A DNA stretch of 64,000 nt, from contig JAGBIY010000023.1 in the NCBI GenBank assembly GCA_017934745.1, positions 1 through 64,000 on the forward strand, read 5' to 3'. The DNA comes from Treponema sp. (lineage in GTDB: Bacteria; Spirochaetota; Spirochaetia; Treponematales; Treponemataceae). The translations under genes were made by a program, and so were the position numbers. Shown one piece after another: positions 59,038-64,000 of this stretch. Each line of letters starts with the position of its first letter. Position 1 is the stretch's first letter. The notes below the pieces were generated by a model. That model searched no databases, had not been told where the DNA came from, and worked only from the letters and a program-made list of their open reading frames with translations.

Positions 59038-60099
59038 CTAGTTCACAAGCTCTTTCGCCACAACCTTGTCTTTCACGACGAGGGAAACTGTGGTGCCCTG
59101 CTCCACCTCATACGGAACAGTCACAGCCCCGCCGAAATGCTTGAACGTCACGAGCCTGGACTGCTTTCCGTCCTTCTCCGCCATGAGAACCATGTCCACA
59201 GCGAACGGGAATTTCGTCGTCCTGGCCGAGAAAACGCCCACGACCGGCTTTTTTCCATCCGTCGAGACAGTCTCCTCCAATGCGAAATCCGCCGCGCAGT
59301 GGGTGTAAGCCCTTACGAACTGCGACTCGAACGACTGCTGCTGCGTGACAGTTCCAGCCCTCTCGCCCTTGGACGAATCCGCGGCATGGGTCGAGAAGTC
59401 GAAAATCACCTTTGATGATTCCATCTGGGAGTAGATTTTCCCCACGGAAAGCCCCACAAGGTTCGGAACTTTCGTGGTCTCGTACTCGGAGCCTTTGCTC
59501 ACCAGAAGTTTGAGCGTGACCGGAGTCGAAATCGGCGTGCCCTCTGGAGGATTCTGGGCGAGGATTGTTCCGGCCGGCGCCTCGTCCGTCTTGTAGCTGG
59601 GGTCCGAAAGGACGATGAGCTGCTTTGTGGAGCCGGTGAACATCGTCTGGAGCTTTATCTTCACGTCGTCGAAATTCTCCCCGACGTAGTTCTCGATTTT
59701 GTTCAGAATCATTCCCTTGCTCACGACAAGGTTGATTCTTCTCCCGGCCTTGGTGATTGTCCCGGCCTCCGGCGACTGGCTCAGGATTTTTCCAGCGTCG
59801 TCGGAATCCGTGTACCTGAACTGCACTTTCTGGTACAGTTCCTTCTGCTGCATCTCCAAAAGCGCGTCTCCAAGGTCGAGTCCCACCACGTTCGGCACCA
59901 TGACCTGCTCCTCGCCCTTCAAGTTCGCATTGAACACGCAGAACGCGACGATGAACATGACGACAATCGCGGCCGCGACCGTCAAAAGCAGATTAAATGA
60001 ACTCGCCTGGAGTTTCTCTACATGGGAAGAAATGAACAAGCCCGCTTTTCCCGGCTTGGCTTCCCTTTCCTTGTTCTCTGTGTTTTCCTGATTGTCCAT
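59038..60099 (-). CDS. Membrane-anchored protein with three PASTA domains
   Basis: 353 residues. A 35-residue charged cytoplasmic tail, one membrane span (NLLLTVAAAIVVMFIVAF, about 38-56) and three PASTA repeats outside: about 70-137 (VMVPNVVGLDLGDALLEMQQ), about 138-207 and about 210-280 (TKVPNLVGLSVGKIYSQMES). PASTA domains bind muropeptides or beta-lactams, and are usually attached to Ser/Thr kinases or PBPs. Here there is no kinase domain. A C-terminal about 70-residue beta segment follows (FAVDMVLMAEKDGKQSR). It is part of the def-fmt-PASTA operon on the minus strand (33-base gap to fmt). Confidence 0.88.
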   Translation of the reverse strand: MDNQENTENKEREAKPGKAGLFISSHVEKLQASSFNLLLTVAAAIVVMFIVAFCVFNANLKGEEQVMVPNVVGLDLGDALLEMQQKELYQKVQFRYTDSDDAGKILSQSPEAGTITKAGRRINLVVSKGMILNKIENYVGENFDDVKIKLQTMFTGSTKQLIVLSDPSYKTDEAPAGTILAQNPPEGTPISTPVTLKLLVSKGSEYETTKVPNLVGLSVGKIYSQMESSKVIFDFSTHAADSSKGERAGTVTQQQSFESQFVRAYTHCAADFALEETVSTDGKKPVVGVFSARTTKFPFAVDMVLMAEKDGKQSRLVTFKHFGGAVTVPYEVEQGTTVSLVVKDKVVAKELVN

Positions 60100-60132
60100 T
60101 TTTTTCTCCGAATTTGATTTTCTGCGGCTCCC

Positions 60133-61140
60133 CTAGTCGAGGACGGAACCGACGAAATTCCTGGCTCCGTTCATGAACGACTTGTAGTCCATCGACTTCT
60201 TCTTTTCCCACTGAAGCTCCGTCGCCACGAGAATCGAACCGTCGCCGCACGCTATCTCTATGCCGACCGATTTCCGGTACGGAAGGACGGTGCCGGGTAT
60301 GACGACATCCTTCATGTTCCTCGTGGAATTCTCCGAAACCTTCGACTTCAGGATGAGAAGCTTAACGCCGCCGCATCCAGTCGAAGCGAGGGGCCATGGA
60401 GTGTACGCCCTCACCATCCTGTCTATTTCCACGGCGGATTTCTTCCAGTCGATGATTCCGTCCTCCTTCTTTATGAACGGAGTGTAGGAAGGCTCTCCCG
60501 TCTGCTTTTTCGACGCAGGAAGAGAAAGTACCCCGGTCTTCGAGAATCCGTCGGCAATCGAGCGGATTACGGAGAGAAGAAGCTTGGTTCCGAGCGAAGT
60601 GACCTTGCTCTCTTTTCCGTCTCCGTCCATAAGGGAAAGCGTCGTCTCCGTGCCGTCCAAAGGAATCTCTCCATAAGCGAGGATGTCGCCCTCGTCGGTT
60701 TCGAGAGCGAGCGTCTGGACAGACACGCCGAGCTTGTCGTCGCCGTTCAGAATCGCGGCGGGAACCGGTGTGCATCCACGGTACTTCGGCAGCGCGGACG
60801 GATGCAGGTTGATTCCGCCGAGAGGGAAGAGCGAGAGGAATTTCGGCCCGAATATCTTTCCGTAGTCGAAGCAGACCATCAAATCCGCCTTCAACGGAGC
60901 GACGGCATCCCTCGCCTCGGCCTTCAAGTGGTCGAACGAAAGCACTTCTATTCCGTTCCCGGCGGCCACTTCCGCGACTTCGGTAGGGACAAGGGCGGAA
61001 TGCCTTCCCTTCGCGCTCGGTGGGTTCGTCAAAACGCCGACTATCTCGTAACCGCCAACTTTCGAGTCCTCTATCAGATTTCCGAGGACGATTGCGGAAG
61101 CCAACGGACTTCCCGCGTACAGAATTCTCAACTTTCCCAT
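60133..61140 (-). CDS. fmt: Methionyl-tRNA formyltransferase
   Basis: 335 residues starting MGKLRILYAGSPLASAIVL. The folate/catalytic region GGINLHPSALPKYRGCTPV (Asn-His, about 110-128) and the later Asp in TDEGDILAYGEI (about 152-157) are intact; AYTPWPLASTGCGGVKLLIL marks the C-terminal domain. It formylates Met-tRNAfMet for initiation. It overlaps the def stop by one base, the usual def-fmt pair. Confidence 0.95.
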   Translation of the reverse strand: MGKLRILYAGSPLASAIVLGNLIEDSKVGGYEIVGVLTNPPSAKGRHSALVPTEVAEVAAGNGIEVLSFDHLKAEARDAVAPLKADLMVCFDYGKIFGPKFLSLFPLGGINLHPSALPKYRGCTPVPAAILNGDDKLGVSVQTLALETDEGDILAYGEIPLDGTETTLSLMDGDGKESKVTSLGTKLLLSVIRSIADGFSKTGVLSLPASKKQTGEPSYTPFIKKEDGIIDWKKSAVEIDRMVRAYTPWPLASTGCGGVKLLILKSKVSENSTRNMKDVVIPGTVLPYRKSVGIEIACGDGSILVATELQWEKKKSMDYKSFMNGARNFVGSVLD

Positions 61141-61724
61141 TATTTTTTCGCTTTAGAAGCCTCTTTCGCAGCCTTTTTGGCGGCTATGCTGGCGGCCTTC
61201 TTCGCCTTCTCCTCTTCCTTCTTCCTCGCCTTCTCCAGCCTGTTCCTCATCTTCTCGGTCACTTTCTCGGCGAATTCCTTGTCTCCGCGGTCGATGTACA
61301 CGATTCCGTCCAGGTGGTCGTTCTCGTGCTGCACGATTCTCGCGAGCAATCCGTCTGTCTCAAGGGTGAACGGCTTTCCGAATTCGTTCAACGCCTGTAT
61401 CGTGACCTTGGCAGGGCGGACAATCTCCTCGTCGAAGCCGGGAAGAGAGAGGCAGCCCTCGTCGTAGGGGACAAGCTCCTTGCTCGTCGCGACAATCTGC
61501 GGGTTTATGAAGACCCGCTTCACGTCGTCGTCGGAAATCACGACAAAGAACCTCTTTGCGATTCCGACCTGAGGAGCCGCCAAGCCGACGCCGTTCGCGT
61601 CCACCATGGTCTCGAACATATCCTCAAAAAGGGACCTCATCTCGTCGTTTATCTCTTCAGGGGCGACGGGTGCGCATTTTTCTCTCAAAACATCTTCACC
61701 CAACTTGTAAATCTTCAATATCAT
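61140..61724 (-). CDS. def: Peptide deformylase
   Basis: 194 residues. Motif 1 GVGLAAPQVG (about 46-55), motif 2 EGCLSLPG (about 99-106, metal Cys) and motif 3 QHENDHLDG (metal His pair and catalytic Glu) are all present. A Lys/Ala/Glu-rich tail of about 35 residues (EKARKKEEEKAKKAASIAAK) is extra and may bind the ribosome. It removes the formyl group from nascent proteins. Confidence 0.96.
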   Translation of the reverse strand: MILKIYKLGEDVLREKCAPVAPEEINDEMRSLFEDMFETMVDANGVGLAAPQVGIAKRFFVVISDDDVKRVFINPQIVATSKELVPYDEGCLSLPGFDEEIVRPAKVTIQALNEFGKPFTLETDGLLARIVQHENDHLDGIVYIDRGDKEFAEKVTEKMRNRLEKARKKEEEKAKKAASIAAKKAAKEASKAKK

Positions 61725-61776
61725 AGTTCATCGAATTTAGCACAAAAAATAAATGTTTTATAGGTAAATCAAAGCG

Positions 61777-62799
61777 ATGAAGAAACTGATTCTGCTGCTC
61801 TCCTCGCTCGCGCTCATGTCGTGCGTGGAGAAAAACACAAGCGACGTCGCATCGTTCGAGGCGATGGACACGTTCATGACGGTGAAATCCTACGGAAGGA
61901 ACGCGAAAAAGGCGGACTCCGAAGTAGAAAGGAGAATCCGCGAAATAGAGGGGAAGATTTCGACGACCGACGAATCGAGCGACGTGTACAAAATCAACAA
62001 CTCCGGGGAAAACATCGTGGAAGTCTCGGACGAAACAGCGTTCCTAGCGGAATTCTCACTAAAGGCGGCCGGGGAGACTGGAGGGGCTTTGAATCCGTGC
62101 CTCTACCCGGTGACGAAGGCCTGGGGATTCACGACAGGAGAATACAGGGTTCCCGAAGACTCCGAAATCGAAAAACTTTTGGAATCCACCGATTTCAGGA
62201 AAATCTCGGTCATCAGGAAACCGAAAGCGGAAATCAAAAAGGAAATCGGAATGATGCTCGACTTCGGCTCTGTCGGAAAAGGTTTCGCCTGCGACGAGGC
62301 CGTGAAAATCCTCAAAAAGCGCGGTGTTGAGTCATCGATTGTCGACCTCGGCGGAAACGTCTACGTCCTCGGAGGCAAGATTGGGCAGGACGGCGAAAAA
62401 AAGGACTGGGCGGTCGGAATACAGAATCCGTCCGGGGGAGAGCCGGTCGCGAAGCTCCTCCTTCAGGACAAGGCCGTCGTGACATCGGGCGGATACGAGA
62501 GGTTCTTCACGGACAAAGACGGAAAAAGGCGGATTCACATCTTCGACACCAAGACAGGGAAACCCGTAGAGAACACGCTCGAATCCGTCACGGTCGTGTC
62601 GGATTCAGCCCTTTACGCGGACGCTCTGTCGACATCGCTGTTCGTGATGGGCTTCGAGAAGGCGATTGATTTCTGGAGGGGAAAAAGGGACTTCGAGATG
62701 GTACTTGTCACAGAGGATTTCGGACTCTACTACACGGAGGGGCTGAAGGGAAAATTCAGCGCGACAACGAAGCCGAAGAGCCTCGGAATCATCCGTTGA
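61777..62799 (+). CDS. apbE: FAD:protein FMN transferase (ApbE), lipoprotein
   Basis: 340 residues. A lipoprotein signal (LALMSC, Cys at about 16) anchors it. ApbE landmarks: FEAMDTFMTVKSYG, EGKISTTDESSDVYKIN, DFGSVGKGFACDEAVKIL (the Gly-rich flavin motif, about 166-183), VDLGGNVYVLGG and the late VTVVSDSALYADALSTSLFV. It attaches FMN to Thr of Rnf/Nqr-type subunits in the periplasm, using Mg. It is divergent from def and its 3' end overlaps that of the Gx transporter gene by 11 bases. Confidence 0.94.
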   Translation: MKKLILLLSSLALMSCVEKNTSDVASFEAMDTFMTVKSYGRNAKKADSEVERRIREIEGKISTTDESSDVYKINNSGENIVEVSDETAFLAEFSLKAAGETGGALNPCLYPVTKAWGFTTGEYRVPEDSEIEKLLESTDFRKISVIRKPKAEIKKEIGMMLDFGSVGKGFACDEAVKILKKRGVESSIVDLGGNVYVLGGKIGQDGEKKDWAVGIQNPSGGEPVAKLLLQDKAVVTSGGYERFFTDKDGKRRIHIFDTKTGKPVENTLESVTVVSDSALYADALSTSLFVMGFEKAIDFWRGKRDFEMVLVTEDFGLYYTEGLKGKFSATTKPKSLGIIR

Positions 62800-63775
62800 C
62801 GACGAAGCGGAGCCTTTCGACAAAGTTCCTTCCCTTCATTCCGCCGCTTTCGAATCTGGCGGTCATCGCATGGAAGTGGGCGATTGAAAGGGAGACGACG
62901 GAATTTTTTGGAAGCGGCACGGAAGAGGCGAACCGGGAAAGGCAAATCGAAGACGAAAGCCTGACGCATTTTTCGGCCGCAAGGAGAAGCGCGCCGTCGG
63001 TCACGGAGAATTTCCATATTCTGAAAACGACTTTTCCGTCGGGGACGAACACTGACGACAGGAAAACGAAAACCCACATGGCGAAGTGCGGAACAAAAAG
63101 GAACCTGCGCCCCGACATTTTCTGCAGCGCGGCCGCCACGGCGAAAACGGATACGAGAAGCGAAATCCTGTCCGTTGAAAAGACAATCACGGAAAGGAAA
63201 AAAACGACCGGCAAAAGCAAAACCGAACGCGCAAAAGTTCCGCATTCCGTCTTTTGAGGTTCCACGAGCGGTGAACCCCCTGCCGGAGAAAGTCCCCCAT
63301 CCCGTATTTTCAGGGCGGAACAGACGAAAGCCGTAGAAAAACCGGAGAAAACTGAAAAAACGAGCATGGGACCGAAGAACACGAAAGTCCCGCTTCCCAA
63401 ATAGAGAGAGCAGAGGAAAACCTGGACGGCGGATGAAACAGCCGCGCCCGACACGGAAATACCGTAAACGGAAATCCGATTTCCGAATATTCTCGGCAAA
63501 GCGAACATGAAAGAGCCGGAAACGACCGACTGCGCAATGGAAACAATGAAAAACGGAGAGAACAGCGTCCCCGAAACGAGCGAAGAAGAAGCCGACTTCA
63601 CAACGCAGAGGGCGAGGAACAAGGGAAAGTCCAAAGAGAGGGAGGAAAGGACGGCGACATTGGAAAGCCCCAGCCTGAAAAACGGCGCGAACCTTGGAAG
63701 CATGGACTCCGCATACGAAAAAAGCAGAGCCAACGCTCCAAGGTACGCCATTCTTTCCTTCCGAGATTCCGTCAC
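62789..63775 (-). CDS. Gx transporter family protein (HepS-I-like membrane protein)
   Basis: 328 residues. The N-terminal 175 residues give at least five membrane spans with LFSYAESMLPRFAPFFRLGL, VVKSASSSLVSGTLFSPFFI and GAAVSSAVQVFLCSLYLGSG, the pattern of the Gx_transp family (often misnamed heptaprenyl diphosphate synthase component I; related to ECF S-components). About 60 residues follow that are hydrophilic, and then two to three further spans. It may import a vitamin or cation precursor. It often accompanies ApbE or Rnf-related genes, which fits its neighbour. Its start overlaps the stop of the sorting protein gene. Confidence 0.78.
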   Translation of the reverse strand: MTESRKERMAYLGALALLFSYAESMLPRFAPFFRLGLSNVAVLSSLSLDFPLFLALCVVKSASSSLVSGTLFSPFFIVSIAQSVVSGSFMFALPRIFGNRISVYGISVSGAAVSSAVQVFLCSLYLGSGTFVFFGPMLVFSVFSGFSTAFVCSALKIRDGGLSPAGGSPLVEPQKTECGTFARSVLLLPVVFFLSVIVFSTDRISLLVSVFAVAAALQKMSGRRFLFVPHFAMWVFVFLSSVFVPDGKVVFRIWKFSVTDGALLLAAEKCVRLSSSICLSRFASSVPLPKNSVVSLSIAHFHAMTARFESGGMKGRNFVERLRFVVNG

Positions 63776-64000
63776 CTTGCCTTTCCAGTCGTAAGCCAGT
63801 TCTGGGTGAAATATCCGTCGGAAATCTTCTTGTCGAAGACATACTCCTTCACGGTCACCCGCGTCTTTCTTCCGGTCTCTATGTTCGTGACGAGATTCTG
63901 CCTTCTGAGCCAGTATGTCATTCCAGTGGCACCCTTCACCTGCTCAAGCTTTTCGACCTCGTAAGTCTTTATCAACTTTGACGCGTTTTTCTTGTCGTAG
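63772..64000 (-). CDS. Outer-membrane lipoprotein-sorting protein, 3' part
   Basis: Only the last about 75 residues lie in the window; the frame is open to the edge. The visible part has a repeated beta-strand look: GMTYWLRRQNLVTNIETG and VTVKEYVFDKKISDGYFTQN, ending WLTTGKAR. This is the end of the LolA/LolB-like half-barrel 'lipoprotein-sorting' family (KK-dgyFtq-WL is typical). It would carry or sort lipoproteins in the periplasm. The start and signal peptide are beyond 64000. Confidence 0.7.
   Translation of the reverse strand, partial: YDKKNASKLIKTYEVEKLEQVKGATGMTYWLRRQNLVTNIETGRKTRVTVKEYVFDKKISDGYFTQNWLTTGKAR

Noticed and set aside
62730..63842. 370-codon minus-strand frame overlapping the Gx transporter gene
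   Set aside because: It is a frame-shifted shadow (Arg/Phe-rich). The other frame gives clean membrane spans and a family match.

Overview
The window looks like a chromosomal segment of a Treponema-like spirochaete, probably a gut or rumen species. This is judged from protein content, not a database search: a secreted pectate lyase, PASTA, FIST-GGDEF and CarD-type proteins, an AAA-ATPase/DUF1703 protein, and several short signal-peptide/beta-barrel proteins of treponemal style. Most of the sequence is moderately GC-rich. By eye, three stretches are clearly AT-rich and look acquired: about 10.45-14.75 kb, 32.4-37.95 kb and 49.3-50.1 kb. The viperin operon (39.1-43.5 kb) is intermediate.

Layout. 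0-10.3 kb: a dispersed repeat, two envelope-type genes, two tRNAs, a secreted protein, a large EAL-type c-di-GMP protein, a PfkB sugar kinase, a pectate lyase, UppP and an M3 oligopeptidase. 10.4-14.75 kb: a six-gene minus-strand defence-type operon (two small DUF3791-like genes, a DUF3990 ADP-ribosyltransferase-like gene, an XRE regulator, an McrB-like AAA+ protein and a LlaJI/McrC-like nuclease). It is flanked by a 35-bp direct repeat that duplicates the start of dinB. 14.8-18.9 kb: dinB and a metal P-type ATPase operon. 19.0-23.8 kb: an ACP, a fused ketosynthase/degenerate ketosynthase, FabG-, FabZ- and flavoprotein genes, which look like a small polyketide or unusual fatty-acyl pathway. 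23.9-32.4 kb: mixed genes (DUF1703 ATPase, a chemoreceptor remnant, a Dxs-type synthase, guanine deaminase, tRNA-Ala, a HAD phosphatase, an outer-membrane protein, an AlbA_2 regulator). 32.4-37.95 kb: an accessory block with an ankyrin-like ORF joined to a broken carD and two large unknown paralogs behind five 22-bp tandem repeats. 37.97-39.06 kb: four tiny unknown genes, two of them preceded by hairpins with nearly the same loop but different, base-paired stems.

39.1-43.5 kb holds the most striking system: a tightly overlapping operon of a NadM-like nucleotidyltransferase, a PEP-synthase-like phosphotransferase with a mobile His domain, a NifS-like cysteine desulfurase and a radical-SAM protein that matches the prokaryotic viperin family (antiviral ddhNTP synthases). 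It has its own promoter with a palindrome in the spacer. 43.5-49.0 kb: the housekeeping minus-strand block mntR-like, ABC-F, dnaX, ybaB, recR. 49.3-52.1 kb: a toxin-antitoxin remnant with a frameshifted GNAT, and a surface lipoprotein with a C-terminal domain of the kind used by diversity-generating retroelements. 52.1-64 kb: a coiled-coil/DUF4112 pair, a FIST-GGDEF cyclase, a GNAT, a Na/Pi symporter-like protein, a PASTA protein, fmt, def, apbE, a Gx transporter and the 3' part of an outer-membrane lipoprotein-sorting gene cut by the window edge.

All identifications rest on reading translated motifs. Family names are from memory of conserved motifs, and no searches were run.
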